From positions 1 through 52,750 of the forward strand of contig JAQXOR010000175.1 in NCBI GenBank assembly GCA_029099805.1: a stretch of 52,750 bases of DNA, in the 5' to 3' direction. Source of the stretch: Lachnospiraceae bacterium. GTDB lineage: Bacteria; Bacillota; Clostridia; Lachnospirales; Lachnospiraceae. The translations under genes were made by a program, and so were the position numbers. Of the stretch, positions 44,363 through 52,380 are shown piece after piece. Every line of letters starts with the position of its first letter. The stretch's first letter is position 1. The notes beneath the pieces were generated by a model, which saw nothing but the letters and a program-made list of their open reading frames with translations, searched no databases and had not been told where the DNA came from.

Positions 44363-44400
44363 ACATCAGCCTCCGTCTGCTCTCTGTCTGTCACAAGGCA

Positions 44401-46572
44401 CTAGTTCTTATGCCAGTTTTCAAAGGATACCGTAACTGCCTCTGAGGAAAGATACGGTGTCGCACCGCCACCGGTACCCAGACCCTTAAAATATTTTGCA
44501 ACCTCATCCTTCTTTAACAATGCTTCCACTGCCGTCTTATTACTTGTCAGATTAGTCTGACTGACAAACTCCACGCCACCGGTCGCAATCACCAGTCCGT
44601 TTACCGTTGCTCCTGTTGCATTAATCTTAAGCTTTCCGTTTACAAGCATAATTCCGTTCAGATTCGGATTTGATGTCAGCTCCGCAACTCCTGTCGCCGG
44701 GTCACTGCAGTTGTAGATCCAGAAATTATAGGTACTGCCGTCAACCGTGTAGGACTCCTTCACCCAGGTGTTTGTTGCCACAGCTCCAAGCTCCGTCATG
44801 TTCAGAATCCCGTCATTGATAATATCATAGCTATCCGGTTCGCTGGAGATCGTATTCATACGGAACGAAGTAAATAGTCCCTTCTGTCTGCGCTTTGCCA
44901 GCAGGCTGTTGGTGCTGAGCTTTGTAAAGGAAGTTGTTGCCTCCTGAATGCCATAAGTGCTGCTTGAGGAATCAAAATTAAATGCATTCGCCAGCGTATA
45001 ATTGTTCTGAGCAAGCTTAATAGTGCTGGCTCCCATATTATTCAGCTGCTTTTTTAACGGAATCGCCAAATCCGTAGCCATGTAGTCTGCAAAATACTTC
45101 TGTGCCGCATTTTCATCCTTAAAATTCAGATACAGGTATACAAACTCCGTAACACCACCATCCAGCTTTACATGACGAACTACATATTTGGAGTCTGCCA
45201 GATACGGTGCTAAGGAAAAACTTGCCGTTATATTGCCAAATGCATCCGGGTGGTCCAGGTCATACATAAAAGAATCGGTAACCATACAACTTACACCACC
45301 GTTTGTCGCAGCTTCATACTCAGATTTCGTCATCGGATTATGCCCTGTTTTCAGACATTCGCCCGGCACCAGATACATACTCTGCATATCCTTATATGCC
45401 ACGGATTCACCCTGTAAAATACCTAACTTATTACTTGCATCTCCCAGGGTGCTCCAGATTGCATCATGGATATAGGAGCTTCCGTTTAACACAAGATTCG
45501 TCGTTCCGCTTAAATCAATCGTAATATTTTTTGCCGTATTAATGGTAATTGCACTGTTTGCCGCAGACAAATCCGCAGCACCGGTAATTCCGCTGTAGCC
45601 GATATACTCATTCCCGCTGATAAAAACCTTGGTGTTCGTTCCGCTGACGGTCAAATCGTCCGCCACATAAAAGTTGGAATTTGCGGTAAGAGTTCCTCCG
45701 TCCGCTACCGTCACACCGGAGGCCCAGACTCCCTCGCCGCCGGATAAGGAACCACTGTTAATCTTTAAATTTGCCGATTTCTCCAGCAATAGTTCTTTGC
45801 CCACCAGCAGCTTCTTTGCATTTAAAATTTCCATTTTCAAGCCGGTTGCATTCGTAGCGGTATCCCCCAGCTTCAAATTGTTTTTGGTATATAAATTTCC
45901 GTCAATCTTTACCGTCTCACCGGAATTGATGACAGAGGCTGTATCCGCACCCGTTATCAGCGCAAAATCCGTAAAATCACACTTTATGCTGTCGCCCATG
46001 CCGGCCTCCACATCCGGAATTATTGCACTGACACAAATATCTGTCGTAATCTTTGCCTGACTGCCGTTCGATGCCGTATACGTAAAGGTCGCATCCTGAA
46101 TCCGGATTACCTTCGTCTGATTTGCAGCCGGTGCGGTTTCTTCCGAAACAGTACCGAATGTAACGTCTACATCCAGCGCATCCGTAAGCCCCAATCCGAG
46201 CGCATCACGCATGATAGCACTGGCAGCACCACTGGCAGAAACCTTTTGCTTGAACGCTTCTTTGAAAAATTCTGCATAGCGGCTCTCACGGTCTGCCTTA
46301 TTTGATATTTGGGAATACTCCACCATCATATCCGCGAATGCAAGCTTCAGAGCGTCCTCGGCCACAATCGCGAGCTGACCTGCCAGCTCATCGGAGCTGC
46401 TGTCCGCCTCGTAAAAGGTCTGCTGCGCTTTCCGCTCCAACTCCTTCATCTCCCGGTTATTCATGGTCACCAGTAAAAGCATAGAACCGACCACCGACAG
46501 AAGTGCCACACAGCCAATGACCAGAATCAAAGAGGCACCTTTGTTATTCTTTAGAATCGATTTTCCCTCCAT
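44401..46572 (-). CDS. Very large minor pilin-like protein lacking Glu5 (PilX/GspK-like)
   Basis: Protein of 723 residues with a pilin-type N terminus: KNNKG then ASLILVIGCVALLSVVGSML. The fifth mature residue is Leu instead of the conserved Glu. In type II secretion the Glu5-less pseudopilin (GspK) caps the tip, and PilX-type proteins precede large ectodomains. Here the ectodomain is some 680 residues, beta-strand rich with Asn/Gly/Thr/Ser-rich repeats (about 200-350) that look like a beta-helix. ATG 46572 is chosen; a TTG at 46575 lies nearer to the GGAGGG. A tip-located adhesin is the likely role. Confidence 0.8.
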   Translation of the reverse strand: MEGKSILKNNKGASLILVIGCVALLSVVGSMLLLVTMNNREMKELERKAQQTFYEADSSSDELAGQLAIVAEDALKLAFADMMVEYSQISNKADRESRYAEFFKEAFKQKVSASGAASAIMRDALGLGLTDALDVDVTFGTVSEETAPAANQTKVIRIQDATFTYTASNGSQAKITTDICVSAIIPDVEAGMGDSIKCDFTDFALITGADTASVINSGETVKIDGNLYTKNNLKLGDTATNATGLKMEILNAKKLLVGKELLLEKSANLKINSGSLSGGEGVWASGVTVADGGTLTANSNFYVADDLTVSGTNTKVFISGNEYIGYSGITGAADLSAANSAITINTAKNITIDLSGTTNLVLNGSSYIHDAIWSTLGDASNKLGILQGESVAYKDMQSMYLVPGECLKTGHNPMTKSEYEAATNGGVSCMVTDSFMYDLDHPDAFGNITASFSLAPYLADSKYVVRHVKLDGGVTEFVYLYLNFKDENAAQKYFADYMATDLAIPLKKQLNNMGASTIKLAQNNYTLANAFNFDSSSSTYGIQEATTSFTKLSTNSLLAKRRQKGLFTSFRMNTISSEPDSYDIINDGILNMTELGAVATNTWVKESYTVDGSTYNFWIYNCSDPATGVAELTSNPNLNGIMLVNGKLKINATGATVNGLVIATGGVEFVSQTNLTSNKTAVEALLKKDEVAKYFKGLGTGGGATPYLSSEAVTVSFENWHKN

Positions 46573-46599
46573 CAACGCTATCCCTCCTAAGTCATGTAT

Positions 46600-47829
46600 T
46601 TATTGCAGGCAGGCGGCAACTCCACTTTCCAGTTCGTTTCCCTCTGCATCAAAAATCTTTATCATCAGCTCTTCCACACGTATCTCGTCAGTTTCGGAAA
46701 TCATGGAATTGCTATGTGCCGTTACGCCGGTAACCGAGCCGGCCAACGTGATTCCCGCCGGACTGTATAAATCCACCCGGTGCGGTTCACTCTGGGACTC
46801 TCCCTTCTCTCCGAAATACACCTTAATATCCTTCGCATTAAACCGGTCACTGAGCTGCTGGGTAAGTAGTGTGCTGTCTACCACCTTCGTGGTGTCCTCC
46901 TGGTACACAAGAAATACATCCGCTCCCAGTACCTTTTCCTTATCGACAATCCGCACATCATAATTATCTGCAGAGAATCTGTTCTCACCCGCCCACGGGG
47001 AATACAGAAGGTAAATCCGGTCGAGCTTTTCCGCCCCTTCGGTTGCATCCGAGGCCACATGATAGGCGGCAGACCTGTAAAACTCCATTTCCAGCGTACG
47101 ACTCATCCCATCCGGGAGTAAAAGAGAACTATCCACCGTGTAGCTCATATACGCTGCCAGCTCCATCTTTCCCTCCGGTGTTTTCACTGCTTCCAGCAAA
47201 ATGTCCCGGTCAATCAGCTGCCTCACATCATCCTCTCCCATCGAGACAAGCGGCGTAGGCGTAGGCGTAACGTCCTCGGGAAGAGCTGCATTATACTCAA
47301 GTACTTTGTTACAGTGCGCTGAATAAAACGTATCGAGTGCCATCCTGTCATAATCACTGACACCGTCGTTATTCATATCCGTTCCCTTCAGGCTAGCGTC
47401 AATAATCGCCGCCTTACTCCCGCTCGCGCCGAAGCTCAGCACATCCCTGCCATTCATTCCACTGTATTTTGCCGGCTGTGTATCTCTTGTGACCTCAACC
47501 TTATAGGTGTAGCTGCCCTTCTGTACTCCCGTGATTTCCACAATCTCCACAGGCTGGGTATCACTTAAGCTCTGCTTTGTTGTTACCGTGCCGGCATATA
47601 ACCCCGCACAGGTATCGGCATATTGCGAGCTGTCCTTTACCGCTCCCGCAAGCTCCAGCAAATCCTCCATCAGGGATTCCGCTCCCTGCAGCCTCTTCGT
47701 TTTCGCATTACTCTTGGCGGAAAGAGAAAACGCTGTCAGCACCGACGCGATTGTAATAGAAAGTACGAGCATACTGACAATAACTTCCACCAGCGTAAAA
47801 CCTTTATTCTTATTTTTTCTTATCCTCAT
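46600..47829 (-). CDS. Type IV minor prepilin (PilV-like) with EF-hand-like loop
   Basis: Prepilin of 409 residues, leader MRIRKNKNKG and mature FTLVEVIVSMLVLSITIASV with Glu5. It is about twice the size of usual PilV proteins. A loop DMNNDGVSDYDRM near residue 155 fits the DxNxDGxxD pattern of calcium-binding EF-hand/dockerin motifs. The gene starts after GGAGG at 47829, and the 106-base gap upstream carries two strong hairpins. It begins the minor-pilin series of four genes. Confidence 0.82.
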   Translation of the reverse strand: MRIRKNKNKGFTLVEVIVSMLVLSITIASVLTAFSLSAKSNAKTKRLQGAESLMEDLLELAGAVKDSSQYADTCAGLYAGTVTTKQSLSDTQPVEIVEITGVQKGSYTYKVEVTRDTQPAKYSGMNGRDVLSFGASGSKAAIIDASLKGTDMNNDGVSDYDRMALDTFYSAHCNKVLEYNAALPEDVTPTPTPLVSMGEDDVRQLIDRDILLEAVKTPEGKMELAAYMSYTVDSSLLLPDGMSRTLEMEFYRSAAYHVASDATEGAEKLDRIYLLYSPWAGENRFSADNYDVRIVDKEKVLGADVFLVYQEDTTKVVDSTLLTQQLSDRFNAKDIKVYFGEKGESQSEPHRVDLYSPAGITLAGSVTGVTAHSNSMISETDEIRVEELMIKIFDAEGNELESGVAACLQ

Positions 47830-47857
47830 GCTCCTGCCTCCTGTCACATTCCGGTCA

Positions 47858-47927
47858 GTTCCGGGGGGCGTGCATCTGCGCACAGCCCCGGAACGACCAT
47901 AAGATATAGGAATAGCTCCTATATCTT
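47858..47927. other. Two hairpins in the pilO-pilV spacer
   Basis: AAGATATAGGA (47901-47911) and TCCTATATCTT (47917-47927) form a perfect 11-base stem with a five-base loop. GTTCCGGGG (47858-47866) pairs with CCCCGGAAC (47886-47894) and encloses a GTGC/GCAC stem. Neither is followed by a U tract on the minus strand. Confidence 0.8.
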
Positions 47928-47935
47928 ACAGAAAT

Positions 47936-48613
47936 TTATTTGCTGAAAATATTATCCTCGCCGAGACGGATATTCGAAATCTCCGGCTCTGTGTACTGCT
48001 TATCCGTACCGGTAACAGCATACAGATTAAATACTATGTTCCCTCCGAGCAAGTCCGTCTCACTGTCATAATTTACAGCAATGGACTCGATATTCATTCG
48101 CTCCGGATATGCATTCACATAATCCACCAGACTCTTTAGCTGATTGTAATCACAGGAATAATTTGCCGACAGGGTTTCCTGTAACAAGGTAACGTCATAA
48201 TACCCGATAGAATAGCTGCCGTCCTCTGCATCCCTAACCACCGGCATCTTAACACTGGTAAGTACATTCGGCGAAGAGAAGGTCACAGTCGGAATCTTCA
48301 TCTTCAAAGTCTCTTCCATATCACTTACAAGCTTAATGCTCTTTTCCGGTGTGTTACCGGCACTGTACCTGTCCAGAACCTCACTCATTGATGCGCGGGA
48401 CTTGTTAATCTCATCCTTGTAAAAATTCTCGTTTACACTCATATTGGTCAGCTCAATGAGGCGGACATTCAGTACATAATTCTCCTCCTGCAGCTGCTGC
48501 TTTTCCTCTACCAGAGGAAGATACAGATAGTTCACGGAGACAATTACCATCAATATAACCAACACAAGCATCAGCAGAAAAATCTGCAATTCATTTCCCT
48601 TTTTCTTCTCCAT
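47936..48613 (-). CDS. pilO: PilO-like inner-membrane alignment protein
   Basis: Protein of 225 residues with one membrane helix (residues 8-28), a coiled-coil stretch (LPLVEEKQQLQEENYVLNVR) and a beta/alpha ectodomain, as in PilO/GspM. The ATG at 48613 lies two bases after the stop codon of the PilM-PilN gene (TAG 48615-48617), with GGAGGTG upstream; the longer frame would run into that gene. It would link the cytoplasmic PilM ring with the pilus fibre. Assignment rests on size, topology and position more than on sequence identity. Confidence 0.75.
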   Translation of the reverse strand: MEKKKGNELQIFLLMLVLVILMVIVSVNYLYLPLVEEKQQLQEENYVLNVRLIELTNMSVNENFYKDEINKSRASMSEVLDRYSAGNTPEKSIKLVSDMEETLKMKIPTVTFSSPNVLTSVKMPVVRDAEDGSYSIGYYDVTLLQETLSANYSCDYNQLKSLVDYVNAYPERMNIESIAVNYDSETDLLGGNIVFNLYAVTGTDKQYTEPEISNIRLGEDNIFSK

Positions 48614-48614
48614 A

Positions 48615-50408
48615 CTACTGCACCTCCGTTCCTTCCGTCGTAGCTCCGCCCTGAGCCTCATTACCGTCCGGAGATGTTGACTCAGGCTTTTTTTGCAGTG
48701 TACAGTTCACGGTAAATACCACTTCGGTACGATTGGTTGTTTCATCTACATTTTCCACGATACCGGCTACCGCTACCTCGGAAATGTACGGAATCGTCTT
48801 TAACTGCATCAAAACCTTTGCTGCCTCTTCCTTTGTGACGGTAGTGAAATTAATCGTCATCGAATCTCCGGTAATCGAGAAGGAATGTACCAGAGAACGG
48901 GACGGCAAAGCGCGTTCCAGAGCCGCGATAATATCATTTAACTGCTCTGCCACAGAGAAGCTGAGTGCATCCGTTGCTGCCATGCTGGCAATGGACTCCT
49001 GACTCGCCTGATACACGGCATACAACTGTTCAATGCTCTCTGCCGCCTCAATACGCTCCTCGAATAATGCTTTCATCTTTTTCTCATACCGGATGTCAAG
49101 GGTAGCATCTACTACAAGATATGCAATCACTGCAGCTGCCGCAATAAAAATCGTTGCGGACAAAATCGCAATGTTCTTCTTTTTCTCTCTTAAAATCGCA
49201 TCTGCCGGACGAAGCCCGAGCGGGTTCACAATCGCACCGAAGCAGGCTAAGAACTCTGCACCACGCTCCTCAAACTCCCGCGCCGTATTTGTAAAGACAA
49301 CGCCCTCGGTAACATTGTAGATTTCCACCGGCAAATCCAGCTCGGTAGAAATCATCTCGTCAATTCCCTTTACGGAAGCACCCGGTCCGGTAATGTAAAT
49401 CTGCTGTACCGGCGTATCCGGATGATTCGTTGCAAAATATTCGATAACGCGACGTACCCTTCCGGTAATATTCTTGGCAGCCTCGGAAACTTCGACTCTT
49501 GCTCCCATCCGACGCCGCAAAATCTCATCATCGGAAAGAATCCGCTCCACACTTACATCGTTTGTGGCAGCTGCCTCTCCTTCTGCATCACTTTCCTGTT
49601 TCTTCTCTATCCGGCGGAAACGGTTCTCGCTGATTCGTGCCAGCTCCTTCTTCTTCCACAGCTCCTCCTGCTCCTCGCTGATGGTTAAGAACGCCTCCTC
49701 CTGCAGCATCTTTAATGCCGCAGCCTGCGTCGTAACCTCATCATAGCAGTGCGTCTCTGCCAGCGCATCTGCCAGCATGGAAATACCGTAATTAATCGTT
49801 CTCTGTACTCCCAGCTCGCCCTTGTCGATAACCGTTACCACGGTTGCGGATTCGTTCATCTGCATCACAAGACTGACATCCTGCAGCGTGGAACGCTTTA
49901 ACCACTGGTACATGGAATTCCCGACATAGTCCATGGACACAATATTACATTTCATTTCATTTGCCACTGAATAGAAGCACTCCAACAGTGTCTCCGGTAT
50001 TGCATATACCATCAGGCGGTACTGCTTTTCCGCTTTATTCTGACCGATTATCGAATAAGAAATTGCATGGTCGGAAATATCCATCGGAAAATAATCCGGA
50101 GCCTCTGCCTCCACGATACTCTTTAACAGCTTCTCCTTCAGTGCCGTTACCGTTACCTCACGGCTGATTACCTTGTTAGAAGAAATTGTAAAAATAATAT
50201 CGCGTGTTTTAATCCCAGCCAGACGCATCTGCATACTCAGCTGCTCTGCAAACTCCGAGGTGTCCCGGATATAACCATCTTCCATTGTGTTTTGCGGAGT
50301 ATCAAAAACAACAGCCTTCTTCACACGCTGCAACCTTTTGCCTGCCTCCAGCTCAAGCAATCTCGTCTGGGTAAGTCCTATTTCAATACTTACTACTGTC
50401 CTTGCCAT
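48615..50408 (-). CDS. pilM: PilM-PilN fusion, type IV pilus assembly platform protein
   Basis: Protein of 597 residues combining two usually separate subunits. Residues 1-405 are PilM-like, actin-fold: SIEIGLTQTRLLELEAGKRL, MDYVGNSMYQWLKR, IYITGPGASVKGIDEMISTE. They include a charged insertion near 255-300 (EEQEELWKKKELARI and following). A membrane helix follows (about 412-433: IAILSATIFIAAAAVIAYLV). Next comes a coiled coil, and then a ferredoxin-like ending with LVHSFSITGDSMTINFTTVT and LKTIPYISEVAVAGIVENVD, typical of PilN. In most bacteria PilM (about 350 residues) binds the N-terminal tail of PilN (about 200); the fusion is consistent with that contact. ATG 50408 follows GGAGGG. Confidence 0.85.
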   Translation of the reverse strand: MARTVVSIEIGLTQTRLLELEAGKRLQRVKKAVVFDTPQNTMEDGYIRDTSEFAEQLSMQMRLAGIKTRDIIFTISSNKVISREVTVTALKEKLLKSIVEAEAPDYFPMDISDHAISYSIIGQNKAEKQYRLMVYAIPETLLECFYSVANEMKCNIVSMDYVGNSMYQWLKRSTLQDVSLVMQMNESATVVTVIDKGELGVQRTINYGISMLADALAETHCYDEVTTQAAALKMLQEEAFLTISEEQEELWKKKELARISENRFRRIEKKQESDAEGEAAATNDVSVERILSDDEILRRRMGARVEVSEAAKNITGRVRRVIEYFATNHPDTPVQQIYITGPGASVKGIDEMISTELDLPVEIYNVTEGVVFTNTAREFEERGAEFLACFGAIVNPLGLRPADAILREKKKNIAILSATIFIAAAAVIAYLVVDATLDIRYEKKMKALFEERIEAAESIEQLYAVYQASQESIASMAATDALSFSVAEQLNDIIAALERALPSRSLVHSFSITGDSMTINFTTVTKEEAAKVLMQLKTIPYISEVAVAGIVENVDETTNRTEVVFTVNCTLQKKPESTSPDGNEAQGGATTEGTEVQ

Positions 50409-50437
50409 AAAACCCTCCTTCATGTTCGTGGTAACCA

Positions 50438-50491
50438 CATATAACATTTCAGTAACACATGCCATTTCATGTCCTGCTGAAATGTCATATG
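50438..50491. other. Hairpin in the pilD-pilM spacer
   Basis: ACATTTCAG (50444-50452) pairs with CTGAAATGT (50477-50485), extended outward by CATAT/ATATG, and encloses ACATG/CATGT. There is no U tract toward pilM. It lies 30 bases upstream of the pilM start. Confidence 0.7.
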
Positions 50492-50527
50492 AGCTTCATA
50501 CTCCCAAGGGGATTCCCTTTCTCCCTA

Positions 50528-51298
50528 TCACACAAATAACCCGAGATACCACCGAATTACGGTATCTCCGAACAAAGCGGCAAATAAAATCCCTGCCGCC
50601 AGATACGGTCCGAACGCCAGTCCGCTGTCCTCGCCTCCGAATTTCATCCGGAGCGGATGAACCAGCACCGCCACAACACAGCCCGCTAACATCGCAAGAA
50701 AAATCTTCGGTCCGCCGAGCAGTAGCCCCGCTGCCGCCATCAGCTTTACATCACCGCCGCCCATGCCTTCCTTTTTCAAAAGCTTCAGCGCCAGCCAGCC
50801 AGCGAGTAAGAATATCCCGCTGACCAGGAAAAATCCAATCACATACAGTGACCAATTCTTAAGGTCTGTACAAAGTCTGACCGCACCAAGCAAAAATATG
50901 AACACGTTGAGTCCGAACGGAATCTCGTACGTCCGGAAATCAATGACACTAATCACAATCAACGCGGAAGCTAACAGACAGTACAAAATTCCTTCCACGG
51001 TCAGACCGCGAAGGAAGATAATCAAAAGCCATAAAATTCCATTCAGCGCCTCAATCAGAGGATACTGCACGGAAATCTTTGCCTTACACTTACGACATCT
51101 CCCGCGTAGGCAAAGCCATGAAAACACCGGAACCAAATCATACCACCTGAGCCCATAACCACAGCTCATGCAGTGTGACGGAACGGTCACGATGCTTTCA
51201 TGCTTTGGAATGCGGTAAATACACACATTTAAGAAGCTGCCAATCAGTATTCCGTAAATAAATACCAACGGATATACAATTATCTCGTATCCTTCCAT
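50528..51298 (-). CDS. pilD: Prepilin peptidase PilD
   Basis: Bifunctional leader peptidase and N-methyltransferase of 256 residues for type IV prepilins. The N-terminal zinc pairs are CMSCGYGLRWYDLV and GRCRKCKAKIS. Catalytic aspartates are seen in VISVIDFRTYEIP and in GGGDVKLMAAAGLLLG (GxGD). Seven to eight membrane helices are expected. ATG 51298 (MEGYEIIVYPLVF) follows AGGA at eight bases, matching the family start; the frame continues upstream but only through hairpin DNA. It lies between the major pilin and pilM genes. Confidence 0.95.
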   Translation of the reverse strand: MEGYEIIVYPLVFIYGILIGSFLNVCIYRIPKHESIVTVPSHCMSCGYGLRWYDLVPVFSWLCLRGRCRKCKAKISVQYPLIEALNGILWLLIIFLRGLTVEGILYCLLASALIVISVIDFRTYEIPFGLNVFIFLLGAVRLCTDLKNWSLYVIGFFLVSGIFLLAGWLALKLLKKEGMGGGDVKLMAAAGLLLGGPKIFLAMLAGCVVAVLVHPLRMKFGGEDSGLAFGPYLAAGILFAALFGDTVIRWYLGLFV

Positions 51299-51352
51299 AC
51301 CGACTGTCCTTTCTTTTGTGTGTTTGATTTTAGGAATTTCACCTGGTTGGGG

Positions 51353-51411
51353 TAGGCCCACAGGGTCTATGTAACTTTTGCTCCGTATCCCCACCGGCAA
51401 AGCCGGTGGGG
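51353..51411. other. Tandem hairpins after the first major-type pilin gene
   Basis: CCCCACCGGC (51389-51398) and GCCGGTGGGG (51402-51411) form a perfect 10-base, GC-rich stem with a three-base loop; TAGGCCC (51353-51359) and GGGTCTA (51363-51369) form a second. On the minus strand no U run follows, so full termination is unlikely. Position directly after a pilin stop codon fits partial termination or RNA protection. Confidence 0.75.
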
Positions 51412-51427
51412 AGGAAACAACTATATA

Positions 51428-51844
51428 CTAGCTCTTTGATACATCTACTTTACCGGTAGCGCAATCAATTGAAATATTAAACTGAGTACATGCTTGCGGC
51501 TCCGGATAGTCCTTCGCAGTTACCTCATCAATCTTTGCACCAAGTCCTGCACAAACACTGTCACCAGCTCCACCAACAAGTGTCGTAGTACCACTACTTA
51601 CCGTATACGTCGCTGTTCCGCCAGATGGAAGGTTGTTGGTAATCTGCCAATCTGCCAAAGCAGTCTGTACAGAAGATTTAAGAGCAGCTGCATTGCTGTC
51701 ATCTGTCTTTTCCTTAGAAGTACCTACCCACTTCATTACCTGCGGAGCCAGTGCTACCGCAATGATTCCCATGATTAATACTACTACGATAAGCTCAACC
51801 AGGGAAAAACCTTTGTTGTTCTTCTTGTTTAATAACTTTTTCAT
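51428..51844 (-). CDS. pilA: Type IV major pilin (PilA-like)
   Basis: Prepilin of 138 residues: leader MKKLLNKKNNKG, mature FSLVELIVVVLIMGIIAVAL with Phe1 and Glu5, a long helix, then a small beta domain. Two cysteines far apart in the ectodomain and a third near the end (Cys98, Cys119, Cys129) may allow a disulphide. Only about 90 bases separate it from the second pilin gene, and both share an N-terminal half (SLAPQVMKWVG or VALAPQVMKWVG). Length and the hairpins around it fit a highly expressed subunit. Confidence 0.92.
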   Translation of the reverse strand: MKKLLNKKNNKGFSLVELIVVVLIMGIIAVALAPQVMKWVGTSKEKTDDSNAAALKSSVQTALADWQITNNLPSGGTATYTVSSGTTTLVGGAGDSVCAGLGAKIDEVTAKDYPEPQACTQFNISIDCATGKVDVSKS

Positions 51845-51881
51845 ACTTTTCTCTCCTTTTCTCTCTATGATATATGTTAAA

Positions 51882-51935
51882 ATATCCCCTTACGCCTGTG
51901 CTTTCGCACCGGTTATGCGGCGTCCCCCGGGATAT
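51882..51935. other. Structured spacer between the two pilin genes
   Basis: ATATCCC (51882-51888) pairs with GGGATAT (51929-51935), enclosing a GTGC-GAAA-GCAC type hairpin (GNRA loop). In the direction of transcription a TTTTAA follows, so it might act as a weak terminator between the pilins. Confidence 0.55.
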
Positions 51936-51947
51936 AATTAACCGCGG

Positions 51948-52367
51948 TTAATAAGTCCCCGTCACCGTCGTGACGTAAATCTTCCTGCCGGTCGCCTTCA
52001 GCTGGATCTGAAATACCTTACCGGACAAACTCTGTACGGCGGGGTACTCCCCGCCCAGATACTCCTCAAGCAAAGCGGTCATGCCGGTATTTAATTCCGT
52101 ACCGCCCGCAGCGGTTACTACGCCTGCCGAGGTCACATTGTAGTTCTCATCCTGCAGAGCCGTCACTCCGTTGATACTTTCAAACTCTGCCAGAGCAGTC
52201 TGGGCGACCGCCTTAATCTTGTCTGCTTCCTGGAAATCCAGGCTCTCCTTCGACCTTCCGACCCATTTCATGACCTGGGGCGCGAGTGACACGGCGAGTA
52301 TCCCCAGAATCAGCACTACGACAATCAGCTCAACCAGAGAAAACCCCCGGTTCCTCTCTCTCCTCAT
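51948..52367 (-). CDS. Type IV pilin, second PilA paralogue
   Basis: Prepilin of 139 residues with leader MRRERNRG and mature FSLVELIVVVLILGILAVSL. The N-terminal 35 mature residues almost match the next pilin, while the ectodomain differs and has no cysteine. It sits 13 bases after pilC. The two may be alternative major subunits or a major/minor pair; the sequence does not tell which is dominant. Confidence 0.9.
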   Translation of the reverse strand: MRRERNRGFSLVELIVVVLILGILAVSLAPQVMKWVGRSKESLDFQEADKIKAVAQTALAEFESINGVTALQDENYNVTSAGVVTAAGGTELNTGMTALLEEYLGGEYPAVQSLSGKVFQIQLKATGRKIYVTTVTGTY

Positions 52368-52380
52368 ACAAAGACTCCTC

